From NCBI GenBank assembly GCA_012837525.1, contig DUQZ01000060.1, forward strand, positions 1-55,110: 55,110 nucleotides of DNA, written 5' to 3'. Positions 41,055 through 50,145 of the stretch are shown one piece after another. The notes beneath the pieces were generated by a model, which saw only the letters and a program-made list of their open reading frames with translations, ran no database searches and was not told the origin of the DNA. The stretch comes from Clostridiales bacterium. GTDB lineage: Bacteria; Bacillota; Clostridia; Christensenellales; Aristaeellaceae. The translations under genes were made by a program, and so were the position numbers. Every line of letters starts with the position of its first letter. Within the stretch, counting starts at the first letter, position 1.

Positions 41055-41910
41055 GGACTCATTCATCCGGGCAGATTTGCACCTGCACAGCACCGCGTCA
41101 GACGGCGCGTTGACGCCCAGGGAACTAGTGCAACGCGTGGCAAATGCAGGCTTAAGACATATGGCCCTGACTGACCATGAAACCATGGGCGGCCTTATGG
41201 AAGCTGAAACCACTGCCAAACAGGCGGGGATCAATTTCATCCCCGGGGTTGAAATCAACACCGCGGGCAGGGACCATGTACATGTCTTGCTGTATTTCGT
41301 GGACAACAGCATGACGGAGCTCACCACCTTGCTGGACAACATGCGGCGTGAGCGGGATGCGCGTTGCGGCAAAATCATCGACAAACTCAATGAGCTGGGC
41401 ATACATATAACATTGGATGACCTGGACTTGCCAGAAGGAACCGTCTGCGGACGGCCGCATATCGCGAATGCTTTGATGAAACGTGGGTATGTGAGTACCA
41501 CGCAGGAAGCCTTTGACCGCTTCCTGGATGTTGATCAGCCCGCCTATGTTCCACGGACACGGTATGAGACCGCTGACATCATCCGTTTGGCGCGGTCCAT
41601 CGGCGCGGTGCCCATCTTAGCTCACCCAGGTTTGATCCGTAACAAGGAGCTTGTAACAGAAGCCGCGATACAGAATTTGATTGAAGCAGGCTTAATGGGT
41701 ATTGAAGCCTATCACGCCATGCATGATGATGAAACCTGCGCGTACTGGGACCAATTGACAAGGCGCTTGGGCTTGATTGTCACTGGCGGCAGTGATTACC
41801 ACAAAGACGGCGACAATCATGGCGCCATTGGCAGTGAGATACCACGCTGGCAGCGCATGGATGCTGATGTTATGGATTTAGTGGCTATACGCAAAGGAAG
41901 GGAGAACTGA
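41047..41910 (+). CDS. PHP-domain phosphoesterase
   Basis: A 287-residue metal-dependent phosphoesterase. The four PHP motifs are visible: ADLHLHSTASDG, ALTDHETMGG, VEINT followed by HVHVL, and later HPG and GGSDYH. The overall pattern resembles TrpH/nucleoside 3',5'-bisphosphate phosphatase proteins, but histidinol-phosphate-like or other substrates cannot be excluded. It starts within the last codons of ftsH, implying coupled translation. Confidence 0.88.
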   Translation: MRKDSFIRADLHLHSTASDGALTPRELVQRVANAGLRHMALTDHETMGGLMEAETTAKQAGINFIPGVEINTAGRDHVHVLLYFVDNSMTELTTLLDNMRRERDARCGKIIDKLNELGIHITLDDLDLPEGTVCGRPHIANALMKRGYVSTTQEAFDRFLDVDQPAYVPRTRYETADIIRLARSIGAVPILAHPGLIRNKELVTEAAIQNLIEAGLMGIEAYHAMHDDETCAYWDQLTRRLGLIVTGGSDYHKDGDNHGAIGSEIPRWQRMDADVMDLVAIRKGREN

Positions 41911-41920
41911 GGAAGAATTG

Positions 41921-43615
41921 ATGAGCCAGGGGTTTGTGCCACAGCCGAATAACAATCAGCCGCCTTTGCAAAGGCAAGGCTGGGTACCACCTGTGCCAAA
42001 AAATCAACCCTTGCCGCCCAACCGTCCGCCCCAGCAGATGAACGGTCATCAACCATATTACTCTTCCCTGCCGCCGCAGAACATGCAGCCGCCCCGAGTA
42101 AATCACAGGCCAGCGCCCCAGCGCAGGCCTTCGCCCAAAAAATCGAGAAGACCTTTTAATCCAGTAAAATACGCCCTGATCATCGCGCTAGCCATCCTGC
42201 TAATTGTCGGTGCGTTTTGGGGCGTGAACGCGCTGCGAGACAACCAGGTCCGCCAATTGATAGAACCTTACCAGACCGTGTATGCGCCAAATATCTTTGT
42301 TAATGACGTGGCCATTGCTGGGATGATACCCCAAGATGCTTTCAAACTGATCCGGGATAAGATGGAGGAACGAATCAACAGCTGGAACCTTGCCATCACC
42401 TACCATGGGTTCACCTTCACAAACCTCAATTATGGTGTTTTGGGCATTACCGTGTCCGACCAGGAAATCCAGCAACTGCTCAATGAAGCCTGGCTGCATA
42501 CGCGCAAGGGCACCATCCATGAGCAAAAGGCCGCCATTGAAGCCTTGGCGGATACGCCGCTCAAGCTATATACGAGTCAAAAAGAATTGCAAAGCACGCA
42601 GTTGGTACATATCTTTTCCCAGATCGCGCCCTATGTCAACGCGAACCCGGTGGACGCAGCGATTGTTGAATTCCGGCCGGATGAAGCGTCGCCTTTTACA
42701 TTTATTGATGAGCGCGCAGGCGCGGTTTTGGACAGCCAGGCCGCCATGGATGAGATCATGGAGATGGCTGCGAGCGGTCAATCCGGCACGTATGAGTTGA
42801 AGCCAACCCTTATCCCGCCCAAGGTGACGCGGGCAGAGCTGGAAAACACAGTTGCGCTTTTGACCACCATTCAAACACCGGTTGAAACCGGCAAACAGGA
42901 CAGCGCGAACCGGATCCACAACATCCGCCTGTCCTTTTCCAAGTTTAACGGAAAAATCCTAAAACCAGGCGAGACATTCAGTTTTAACAACATTGTGGGG
43001 CCGCGCACCTTAAAGACGGGCTTCGCGGAAGCAAAGGAATATGCCTACGGCAACCTCGTCGACGGTGTCGGTGGCGGTGTCTGCCAGGCCAGCACCACGC
43101 TCTACCAGGCGGCGGTCACATCAGGCTTGTCAATCGTAAAACGCTATCCCCACTCCGGAAAAATTGGCTATACAGAAATGGGCCAGGACGCGACCGTCTA
43201 CCTTACCCCAGATCGCAATCTTGATTTTCAGTTCAAAAACACATCAGCCGGTGACATTTATATTACCGCGCATGTGAAGCAGGCCCGGACAAGCTCCAAA
43301 AAATTGGTGGCGGAAATCAAAATGTACGGCATCGGCCTGGGTGATGGCGTCTCCTACCGGCTGCGCTCTGAGACCGTTCAAACCATCCCGCCGCCGATAG
43401 AGAAAAAATATGAAGACGATCAAACAGGACTGATTGTAACCTATACGGATGAAGAAAAGCTTAAAACAAAGGCTGTGGAAGGCTATGTGGTTGAAACCTA
43501 TCTGGAGAAAATCAAAAACGGCGTGCTTGTGGAGCAACCCAAGCTGATTTCCAGCGATACCTTCCCACCCAAGGCAGCTGTGTACTACCGCGGCGTAACC
43601 AAGCGGGATTTTTAA
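41921..43615 (+). CDS. VanW family cell-wall protein with proline-rich cytoplasmic tail
   Basis: The product of 564 residues begins with about 80 residues rich in Pro, Gln and Asn, then a basic KKSRRPFNPVK stretch, one TM helix (about 84-103), an extracellular region resembling the peptidoglycan-binding-like YoaR domain (about 115-300) and a VanW domain with FNNIVGPRT and GGGVCQASTTLYQAA (near residue 385). VanW proteins occur in vancomycin-resistance clusters and in many Clostridia, with unknown biochemistry. GAGGAAG precedes ATG 41921. No vanA/B-type genes are nearby, so it is not evidence of resistance. Confidence 0.87.
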   Translation: MSQGFVPQPNNNQPPLQRQGWVPPVPKNQPLPPNRPPQQMNGHQPYYSSLPPQNMQPPRVNHRPAPQRRPSPKKSRRPFNPVKYALIIALAILLIVGAFWGVNALRDNQVRQLIEPYQTVYAPNIFVNDVAIAGMIPQDAFKLIRDKMEERINSWNLAITYHGFTFTNLNYGVLGITVSDQEIQQLLNEAWLHTRKGTIHEQKAAIEALADTPLKLYTSQKELQSTQLVHIFSQIAPYVNANPVDAAIVEFRPDEASPFTFIDERAGAVLDSQAAMDEIMEMAASGQSGTYELKPTLIPPKVTRAELENTVALLTTIQTPVETGKQDSANRIHNIRLSFSKFNGKILKPGETFSFNNIVGPRTLKTGFAEAKEYAYGNLVDGVGGGVCQASTTLYQAAVTSGLSIVKRYPHSGKIGYTEMGQDATVYLTPDRNLDFQFKNTSAGDIYITAHVKQARTSSKKLVAEIKMYGIGLGDGVSYRLRSETVQTIPPPIEKKYEDDQTGLIVTYTDEEKLKTKAVEGYVVETYLEKIKNGVLVEQPKLISSDTFPPKAAVYYRGVTKRDF

Positions 43616-43681
43616 AGGCACAGCGCATGCAAAACAGCATGATTATGCATTTTGACCCAACAAGCGCTTCAGGATAAACAT

Positions 43682-43728
43682 ACGGGAGTTTTCTGTTCTT
43701 GAACACAAGAAAGGGAAACTCCCGTTTT
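43682..43728 (+). terminator. Terminator after the VanW gene
   Basis: A 10-bp stem ACGGGAGTTT/AAACTCCCGT (43682-43691 and 43716-43725) encloses a smaller TTCTT/AAGAA hairpin and is followed by TTT. It separates the ftsH-vanW run from the nadK-argR operon. Confidence 0.8.
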
Positions 43729-43740
43729 CATGAACTGGGA

Positions 43741-43801
43741 ATGTATGCAAAATATTGATGTATATACTTGCATAGATTCAGGAATTAATGTATACTTACA
43801 T
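43741..43801 (+). promoter_or_regulatory. nadK-argR promoter covered by repeated ATGTAT motifs (candidate ArgR sites)
   Basis: The promoter is TTGCAT (43768-43773), 17 bases, TATACT (43791-43796). ATGTAT occurs three times (43741, 43758, 43788). One inverted pair, TATGCAA (43744-43750) and TTGCATA (43768-43774), reaches the -35 element. A second, ATGTA-TACT-TACAT (43788-43801), covers the -10 element. Because argR is in the operon, autorepression by ArgR is the simplest reading. The motifs are A/T-rich like ARG boxes but do not match a consensus I can state with confidence. Confidence 0.6.
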
Positions 43802-43819
43802 CAACGGAGGAACAAGCGC

Positions 43820-44686
43820 ATGCAGCGGTTTTTTCTTTATTCCAATCCCGGAAAACCAGAAACCATCCAGGCTGTCAGTGATTTCGCGGACTTGTTGATC
43901 AACAAAGGGTGCGAGGTTCTGCTTGACGGCTGGTTGTTTGACCTTTTGCATAAAGGGAAAAAGACCTCGCCTGATCAATTGGATAACAACGTGCAAGCGG
44001 TTGTTTGCTTTGGCGGGGATGGCACCATTCTTCGCATATTGCCGTATTTGGCGGCGCGGTACATTCCTGTCCTCGGTGTCAATATGGGGCACACGGGGTT
44101 TTTATTGCAGGTCAGCCCGGATGAGCTGGACGGCGTGCTGGACCGTTTTATCGCGCAGGATTATGAGATCAAGGAGCGCGCGATGCTCTCCTGTGAAATC
44201 AACGGCCAGGCTACCTACCTGGTGATGAATGAGTTTGCGCTGACCCGCGGCCAAAATCCCAGCAGCATCGTGGTGGATGTGCAGTATGAGAACGAGCGTG
44301 TCTTCACCATCCATGGCGACGGGGTATTGGTATCCACGCCCACAGGCACGACAGGGTATTGCCTGTCTGCGGGCGGGCCTGTCATCTTCCCTGGCGTGCC
44401 CTGCCATATTGTGGTGCCCGTTTGCTCGCATATTATGCACCAGCGGCCAATCATCCTGCCGCAAACAGGCGATATCCGCCTGCTTGTGCGGGCCAATCAC
44501 GGTGCCCGCCATCAAATCAGCATGGATGGGCAAATTGTGCTGGATCTTGACACTGAGAGCGAGGTGCGCATCACTCAGGCGAAAGAAGCCGCGCGGTTTA
44601 TTCATTTTTCGCCGGAGCAATTCTTGACCCGGCTTGATTACAAACAAAAAAAGTGGAGCAATCACGTATATGGAGGTAAGCTATGA
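43820..44686 (+). CDS. nadK: NAD kinase
   Basis: A 288-residue enzyme that phosphorylates NAD to NADP. The GGDG motif is at residues 65-68 (VVCFGGDGTILRIL), followed by GVNMGHTGFL, MNEFALTRG and STPTGTTGYCLSAGGPV. CGGAGG lies 9 bases before ATG 43820; the longer in-frame reading would cross the promoter and repeats. It overlaps argR by 4 bases. The nadK-argR-recN order is usual in Firmicutes. Confidence 0.95.
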   Translation: MQRFFLYSNPGKPETIQAVSDFADLLINKGCEVLLDGWLFDLLHKGKKTSPDQLDNNVQAVVCFGGDGTILRILPYLAARYIPVLGVNMGHTGFLLQVSPDELDGVLDRFIAQDYEIKERAMLSCEINGQATYLVMNEFALTRGQNPSSIVVDVQYENERVFTIHGDGVLVSTPTGTTGYCLSAGGPVIFPGVPCHIVVPVCSHIMHQRPIILPQTGDIRLLVRANHGARHQISMDGQIVLDLDTESEVRITQAKEAARFIHFSPEQFLTRLDYKQKKWSNHVYGGKL

Positions 44687-45132
44687 AAAGTACCAGGCAG
44701 GCAGCAATTCTTAATCTGATTGACAAGCACGATATCAAAACCCAAAAAGAACTGGCCGATATGCTCAAAACCCAGGGCTTTGAGGTAACCCAGGCTACCG
44801 TCTCCCGTGACATCAAGGAGATGCGCTTGCTGAAAGTTTTGACCGGTTTGGGGGAATACAAGTACGCAACAGCCGACCAGGCGGAATATTCCGTATCCGA
44901 CCGCTTTGTGCGGATGTTTGTGGACTCGGTCATTTCCATTGAGGCAGCTGGCAATATCATTGTCATCAAAACGCTGGCCGGTTCTGCCAATGTGGCTGGC
45001 GAAGCCATCGACAGCATGCGCTGGCCGGAGATCGTGGGCACCCTGTCTGGTGACAACACCATTTTTGTCATCGTCCACAATGAGGCGGATGCCGAAGAAG
45101 TGGTGAGAAAGTTCAACGAAATCCTCAGATAA
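44683..45132 (+). CDS. argR: Arginine repressor ArgR/AhrC
   Basis: The 149-residue regulator has an N-terminal winged HTH (ELADMLKTQGFEVTQATVSRDIKEMRLLKV) and a C-terminal arginine-binding hexamerisation domain (VIKTLAGSANVAGEAIDSM and VGTLSGDNTIFVIV). It controls arginine genes and probably its own operon through the repeats at 43741-43801. No arginine biosynthesis genes lie in this window. Confidence 0.94.
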   Translation: MKSTRQAAILNLIDKHDIKTQKELADMLKTQGFEVTQATVSRDIKEMRLLKVLTGLGEYKYATADQAEYSVSDRFVRMFVDSVISIEAAGNIIVIKTLAGSANVAGEAIDSMRWPEIVGTLSGDNTIFVIVHNEADAEEVVRKFNEILR

Positions 45133-45141
45133 AAGGACAAT

Positions 45142-46845
45142 ATGTTAGATAGCTTACTGATTCGCAACATCGCCTTGTTTGAGGAGGCGAGCATTCAGTT
45201 TTCCACCGGTTTGCATGTGCTGACCGGTGAAACCGGTGCCGGGAAATCCCTGGTGGTGGACGCGGTCAATTTTTTGTGCGGTGCCCGGGCTGACCGCGAT
45301 ATGATCCGCGCGGGCGCAGATACCGCTTATGTTGAAGGTATTTTTATCATCGAGAACCAGGATGACTTGCTGGAACGTTTGCATCAGCAAAGCATCACGC
45401 TGGAAGATGGGCAGTTGATCCTTTCCCGGGAGTATCAGCGCAAAGGGCGCAGCATCTACCGTGTAAACGGGATGGCGGTCGCCTTATCCATCTATCAACA
45501 GCTGACCAGCCATTTGATTGACCTGCATGGCCAGCATGAGCACCAATCGCTCCTGCATGACAGCCAGCATCTGAGGTATCTTGACCTGCTGGGGGATCAG
45601 GAGCATGACAGTTTGCTGCAGCAGACAAGGGATGCCTACAGCGCCTATATGCAGGCAATGAAAGAATATGAATCTGCGCGCAAGAGCAGCGCGTCGCGTT
45701 CAGAACGGCTGGAGGTCCTTTCACTTCGCCAGAAGGAATTAAGAGATGCCAAGTTGGTCCCTGGTGAGGAAGAGAGTCTGCAGGCAGAAAAAACAATGCT
45801 CCGCAACGCGGAGAAGATTACGACTGCCATTCATGATATCAACAAAGCGTTGTTTGACGCGTCTGGTCAGGACACCGCAGGGATGTTATTGATGGAAGCG
45901 CAGTCTGCGCTTGAAAAAATCGTGTCCTTTCATCCAGCCTTTGAGGGCATCAGCGGCCGACTGTCCTCACTTTATTATGAGCTGGAGGAGATCAGCCACG
46001 ATTTAAGCGCGCAGCTGCGTGACATCACGCATGATGACGCGCGGCTGGAAGAGGTGGAGCAGCGCCTGGATTTGCTGCGCAAACTGGAGCGTAAATACGG
46101 CCCCAGCATTGAGGAGATGCTGACCTACCTCGCCCAGTTGGAGGAAGAGCTGACACAGCTTGAAAACTTGGACGAAAGCCTTGAGCAATTGGACAGGTTA
46201 CAAGCAGAATATAAAAAGCAGTTTTTACAGCTTGCGGAAAGCCTAAGCGTCTCCAGAAAAAAGCTGGCAGCGCGCTTTGAAAAGCGCGTTGAGAAGGAAC
46301 TGAAGGATTTGAACATGTCCTCCACCAGGTTTCATATCCAGGTGGAGGCTAACCCCGCGAACATTCACGAGGATGGATATGATCAGGTGCGCATGCTGAT
46401 TGCGCCGAACGTTGGGGAGGAATTAAAGCCGCTTTCCAAAATTGCCTCCGGCGGTGAGCTGTCCCGGGTGATGCTGGCCATGAAAACGCTGACTGCAGAG
46501 AAAAATGAAGTCCCCACCATGGTTTTTGATGAAATTGACACAGGTGTGTCTGGCACAACCGCCATGACCATCGCCCAAAAACTGAGCGACATCGGCCGCT
46601 TTCGTCAGGTTGTTTGCGTAACCCACCTGCATCAGCTTGCCGCCATGGCCACAACGCAGTACCACGTCAGCAAGGTGGAGGACGGGGGACGGACAAGGGC
46701 CTTTGTTACCCAACTGGATTTACCACAAAGGACACAGGAAATTGCCAAGATGCTGGGCGATATTGAAACGCAAGGGAAAAGCAGCCTCCAGCACGCGGAA
46801 GTGCTGTTAAAAGACGCCGCTCAGTATCGGACAAAACCGTCATAA
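45142..46845 (+). CDS. recN: DNA repair protein RecN
   Basis: A 567-residue SMC-like ATPase for double-strand break repair. Walker A is TGETGAGKSLVVDAVNFL near residue 30; the central part is a coiled coil with ISHDLSAQLRDI; the C-terminal signature and Walker B are IASGGELSRVMLAMK and VFDEIDTGVSG. It starts 9 bases after argR. No LexA-type palindrome is seen in front of it, so SOS induction would have to act elsewhere. Confidence 0.94.
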   Translation: MLDSLLIRNIALFEEASIQFSTGLHVLTGETGAGKSLVVDAVNFLCGARADRDMIRAGADTAYVEGIFIIENQDDLLERLHQQSITLEDGQLILSREYQRKGRSIYRVNGMAVALSIYQQLTSHLIDLHGQHEHQSLLHDSQHLRYLDLLGDQEHDSLLQQTRDAYSAYMQAMKEYESARKSSASRSERLEVLSLRQKELRDAKLVPGEEESLQAEKTMLRNAEKITTAIHDINKALFDASGQDTAGMLLMEAQSALEKIVSFHPAFEGISGRLSSLYYELEEISHDLSAQLRDITHDDARLEEVEQRLDLLRKLERKYGPSIEEMLTYLAQLEEELTQLENLDESLEQLDRLQAEYKKQFLQLAESLSVSRKKLAARFEKRVEKELKDLNMSSTRFHIQVEANPANIHEDGYDQVRMLIAPNVGEELKPLSKIASGGELSRVMLAMKTLTAEKNEVPTMVFDEIDTGVSGTTAMTIAQKLSDIGRFRQVVCVTHLHQLAAMATTQYHVSKVEDGGRTRAFVTQLDLPQRTQEIAKMLGDIETQGKSSLQHAEVLLKDAAQYRTKPS

Positions 46846-47000
46846 TCCGCGAATCATCTCATAGAATGTGGACCTGTCAGCGTTTAAATATTAAGTATCA
46901 ACGCCATTTATTGTTAAAGTATAAAATTAAATGATGAAATTATTACAAATGTGTGATACAATGCTCCTGTCAGAGAAACAATTATGCAAGGAGTTTGTTC

Positions 47001-47597
47001 ATGCAAAACAGGTTCGCAATCCCGCTACGCTACAACATCAAAGAAAAACACGCGGGCAGTCATTTAAGCGCTGCGCAGCATGTTGCTGTTGATTGGGCGA
47101 AGGTGGATGATTATCACGCCATCCTGGATTTGGATTGCGCAAACGGGAATCTCCTGCGGCATTATATGGAACGGTTTCACCTGCGCGCTTGTGGAATTAG
47201 CAAAAGCATGGAAGCGCTTCATCAAGCCGATGTTGATGTGCTCCTCCACGCTGAAATCTTGAAAGCGGATCAGCACGACATCCCCTGGATGAAAAACAGT
47301 TTTGACGTTGTATTCCTGACCAAATTAATCTACAGAAATTGCAGGTGCGATCAATTGATGAGTGAGGTGCACCGCGTGCTAAAACCTGGCGCGCAGTTCG
47401 TGCTTGTGGTGCCCGGCTCACCCTTATTAAATCGCCTGACGCATCTGCTAAAAACCAACCAATCCTCACAATTCTGGGATAACCCAATCCACCTGATGGA
47501 TCGCTTGAATCACAATGGCTTTGTAGATGTGTCCATGCGCTCATCCAGGTTGCGCTATACGACAATCATCGCGCACAAGCAAGAAAGCACTTCCTAA
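47001..47597 (+). CDS. Class I SAM-dependent methyltransferase-like protein
   Basis: The 198-residue protein has a degenerate Rossmann motif I (ILDLDCANGNLLRHY in place of the usual D/E-x-G-x-G), FDVVFLTKLIYRNCRCDQLMSEVHRVLKPGAQFVLVVPG as the motif around strands 4-5, and a shortened C-terminal part. This resembles the Methyltransf_11 group, with unknown substrate. AAGGAG at 46988-46993 supports ATG 47001; the upstream in-frame extension lacks a binding site. A SpoIID-like gene follows 3 bases later. Confidence 0.78.
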   Translation: MQNRFAIPLRYNIKEKHAGSHLSAAQHVAVDWAKVDDYHAILDLDCANGNLLRHYMERFHLRACGISKSMEALHQADVDVLLHAEILKADQHDIPWMKNSFDVVFLTKLIYRNCRCDQLMSEVHRVLKPGAQFVLVVPGSPLLNRLTHLLKTNQSSQFWDNPIHLMDRLNHNGFVDVSMRSSRLRYTTIIAHKQESTS

Positions 47598-47600
47598 AGC

Positions 47601-49352
47601 ATGCAAAACGGAGTTGCACAGAACAAGTCAGGAATCATCAGGCAAATGTTCATTTGTTTGATGGTTCTTGTTTTGATGATTACCTTGATCCCAAATCAGA
47701 TCATACTGGCTGATCAAACACCAAAGAATGTACGCGTTTTGTTAACCGCCTTTCAATCCAGCAACAGCTTGAAAATTGAGGTCTATGGAAACTATGCGCT
47801 GGATGACAAAATCAGTTTTCAGCGTGGCAGTGAGCTGACAGTATATCTGCTTAACGGACAGCTGATGTTGCACTACGAAGGAATGTCCTATTCCGCGGGA
47901 AGTTCCTTCAATCTTGTTCGCCACCATGAAGAGCAGAATCGTCAAAACGGCCTGCGGATCCAAGGCGAAAACAGTTTGTACACCGGAGATTTACAGATCA
48001 GTGTCAAAGATAATAAATTCTATCCTGTGCTAAACATTCCCATTGAGGAGTATTTGCAGGGTGTTGTTCCCTATGAAATGGCCGATGATTTCCCGCTTGA
48101 AGCGCTCAAAGCCCAGGCAATTTCCGCGCGCACCTACACGCTTGCGCATCTGAAGCCCGATAAAGACTATGACCTGGTGGACAACACCAACGATCAGGTC
48201 TTCCGCGGCATCAAAGCGGACAAAGAGAACGCCATCAAAGCCGTGAAGGAAACAGCGGGCATCGTGTGCATGTATAAGGACAAATTGGCTGTGTGCCTTT
48301 ATACCGCCAGCAATGGAGGGGTTACCGAGTCCGCCTATAACGCGTGGGGAAGAGAGCAGATACCCTACTTGATTATTCAAGAGGATCAGTACGACCGCGA
48401 AAACCCCATGAGCATTGTCAAGAAGGCGCGCATCAACAAATCGCTTGATGGCAAAACAAACGCACAAACAGAGCTGTTAAAACCTTTTTTGATGGAGAAG
48501 GTGCAAGCGCTATTGCAAAATCACTATCAGGATATGAGCCAGATCACGGCAAAACTGATTGAGTTGCGAAATGTTACACCGCATACCACCAAATATGGCG
48601 GTGACAAAGGCGTAATGAAGTTCCTTAAATTCGATCTGATGATTGAAGTGAGCGAACCGGCCCATATGCAGGAGGACACAGAGATCAATCTGTCCGGCTC
48701 AGAGGATAATGCCGCCTATCAGGTCGAAACCGTCACACAGACAGGGAACCTGGTCACAACAAAAAAGCAGATAGCTGTTGATTGCCCGATTTTCCCGGAA
48801 CTTGAGCAATTGCTTTCCCTGTCCATCAACCGCAATGAAAATGAAATTGTTTCCGTGAAGGAAGAAGAGACTTCTTTTGTGATTCAGTTTGCGCGCTATG
48901 GGCACGGTGTTGGGATGAGCCAACGGGGCGCGGAGTGGATGGCCAAGAAATATCATTGGGATTACCAGCAGATATTGCGGTTTTACTATCCAGGAACAAC
49001 TTTGAAAACATTGGACTTAACCCCGAACAGTTTGCCCACACTGGATATTCTCTATATGACAACACCAGGTCCCTTGCCCACAGCGACACCCAGGCCGACT
49101 TTGATGCCGCAGACAGAAACCGCAAAAGAAGGGCAAAAAATTGTATTCGTCACCGGTGTGGCAAAAGATTCTTCCCTCAACCTCCGCGAAAAACCAGACC
49201 TGCTGTCTGAGATTATCACCAGGTTGTATTACGGCCAGGAACTGCTGGTGCTAAAGGAGTTGGAGGACGGATGGCTGCAGGTGCAAACAGACAGTGTATC
49301 AGGCTTTGTCCGTTCAGAATTTGTCAGTGAGCAGCAATCAATTACACCTTAA
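47601..49352 (+). CDS. SpoIID/LytB-domain protein with C-terminal SH3 domain
   Basis: The 583-residue protein starts with a signal or anchor helix (about 15-37). A SpoIID/LytB domain follows (about 130-480), with IPIEEYLQGVVPYEM, LEALKAQAISARTYTLAH and the terminal GHGVGMSQRGAEWMAK near residue 434. After a Thr/Pro-rich linker comes a bacterial SH3 domain (about 510-580; LNLREKPDLLSEIITRL, WLQVQTDSVSGFV). SpoIID is a lytic transglycosylase acting on stem-less glycan strands, so this is likely a peptidoglycan enzyme or amidase enhancer. The ribosome binding site is poor, so the start is less certain. Confidence 0.88.
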   Translation: MQNGVAQNKSGIIRQMFICLMVLVLMITLIPNQIILADQTPKNVRVLLTAFQSSNSLKIEVYGNYALDDKISFQRGSELTVYLLNGQLMLHYEGMSYSAGSSFNLVRHHEEQNRQNGLRIQGENSLYTGDLQISVKDNKFYPVLNIPIEEYLQGVVPYEMADDFPLEALKAQAISARTYTLAHLKPDKDYDLVDNTNDQVFRGIKADKENAIKAVKETAGIVCMYKDKLAVCLYTASNGGVTESAYNAWGREQIPYLIIQEDQYDRENPMSIVKKARINKSLDGKTNAQTELLKPFLMEKVQALLQNHYQDMSQITAKLIELRNVTPHTTKYGGDKGVMKFLKFDLMIEVSEPAHMQEDTEINLSGSEDNAAYQVETVTQTGNLVTTKKQIAVDCPIFPELEQLLSLSINRNENEIVSVKEEETSFVIQFARYGHGVGMSQRGAEWMAKKYHWDYQQILRFYYPGTTLKTLDLTPNSLPTLDILYMTTPGPLPTATPRPTLMPQTETAKEGQKIVFVTGVAKDSSLNLREKPDLLSEIITRLYYGQELLVLKELEDGWLQVQTDSVSGFVRSEFVSEQQSITP

Positions 49353-49361
49353 GGAGGGCAC

Positions 49362-50042
49362 ATGAACGCGATTTTTAGCAAAGATATGTTGGAGTTCATG
49401 CTGGACCTTCGCTTTAACAATAACAAGACATTTATGAATGAAAACCGCACGCGCTATCAAGAAGTCATGCGGGACCCCTATTATCGTTTGATTGAGTTGC
49501 TGACACCAACTGCGCTGGAGATCGATCCAGGTATGGAGGTCAGGCCCTATAAGTGTTTGTCTCGGATTTTCAGGGATACGCGGTTTAGCAACAACAAACT
49601 GCCTTATCGTGATCATCACTGGGTTGCCTTTCGGCACCAGGCGGAACCGCGCGATCAGGCGGTTATGCTGTGGTTTGAAATCCGGCTGGACGAGGTCAGC
49701 TGGGGCTTGGGGTTTTGGGGCGGCAACATTAAAGCGATGGATGTATTGAGACGTCAAATGGTCGCAAAGCAGGACGAGCTGCTGTCCATATTACCAATAT
49801 TAAAAAAGCATCATTTCAACCTGGAAGGCAGCGTATATAAACGTAAGCAAATACCAGATAAATTGCCAGATGCCTTAATACCCTGGTATATCAGGCGGGA
49901 TGTATATCTGGTCAAACAAAACATCAACCCGGAATGGGTGTTTGAGCCAGGGCTGGAAAAACGACTGTCACGGGATTTCCTCGCGCTAAAGCCTTTTTAT
50001 CAGATGCTCCGGGGCGCTTATGAAGTGAGTGCACTTGAATAA
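49362..50042 (+). CDS. DUF2461 family protein
   Basis: The 226-residue product contains FMLDLRFNNNKTFMNENRTRYQEVMRDP near the start, then IFRDTRFSNNKLPYRDHHWVAF and WGLGFWGGNIKAMDVLR, the hallmarks of DUF2461 (TIGR02453). Its function is unknown. AAGGAGGGC precedes the ATG by a normal distance. It lies 9 bases after the SpoIID gene and is the last forward gene before the lexA block. Confidence 0.85.
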   Translation: MNAIFSKDMLEFMLDLRFNNNKTFMNENRTRYQEVMRDPYYRLIELLTPTALEIDPGMEVRPYKCLSRIFRDTRFSNNKLPYRDHHWVAFRHQAEPRDQAVMLWFEIRLDEVSWGLGFWGGNIKAMDVLRRQMVAKQDELLSILPILKKHHFNLEGSVYKRKQIPDKLPDALIPWYIRRDVYLVKQNINPEWVFEPGLEKRLSRDFLALKPFYQMLRGAYEVSALE

Positions 50043-50092
50043 CAGGTTAAAGTTCGGCAAAACAGACCAGTGCCCGTATATGGGGCAACACT

Positions 50093-50125
50093 AAAAAAAG
50101 GACTCGCCCTGCCGCAAGTCCTTTT
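50093..50125 (-). terminator. lexA terminator, probably shared with the convergent DUF2461 gene
   Basis: AAGGACT/AGTCCTT form a 7-bp stem with a 12-base loop. On the reverse strand the stem is followed by seven T's; on the forward strand by TTTTACTTTT, so it may work both ways. Confidence 0.8.
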
Positions 50126-50145
50126 ACTTTTGGAAATATCTGAAG

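Noticed and set aside
41921..43615. VanW as evidence of a vancomycin-resistance cluster
   Set aside because: No ligase, dehydrogenase or dipeptidase genes are nearby; VanW-domain proteins are common in Clostridia.
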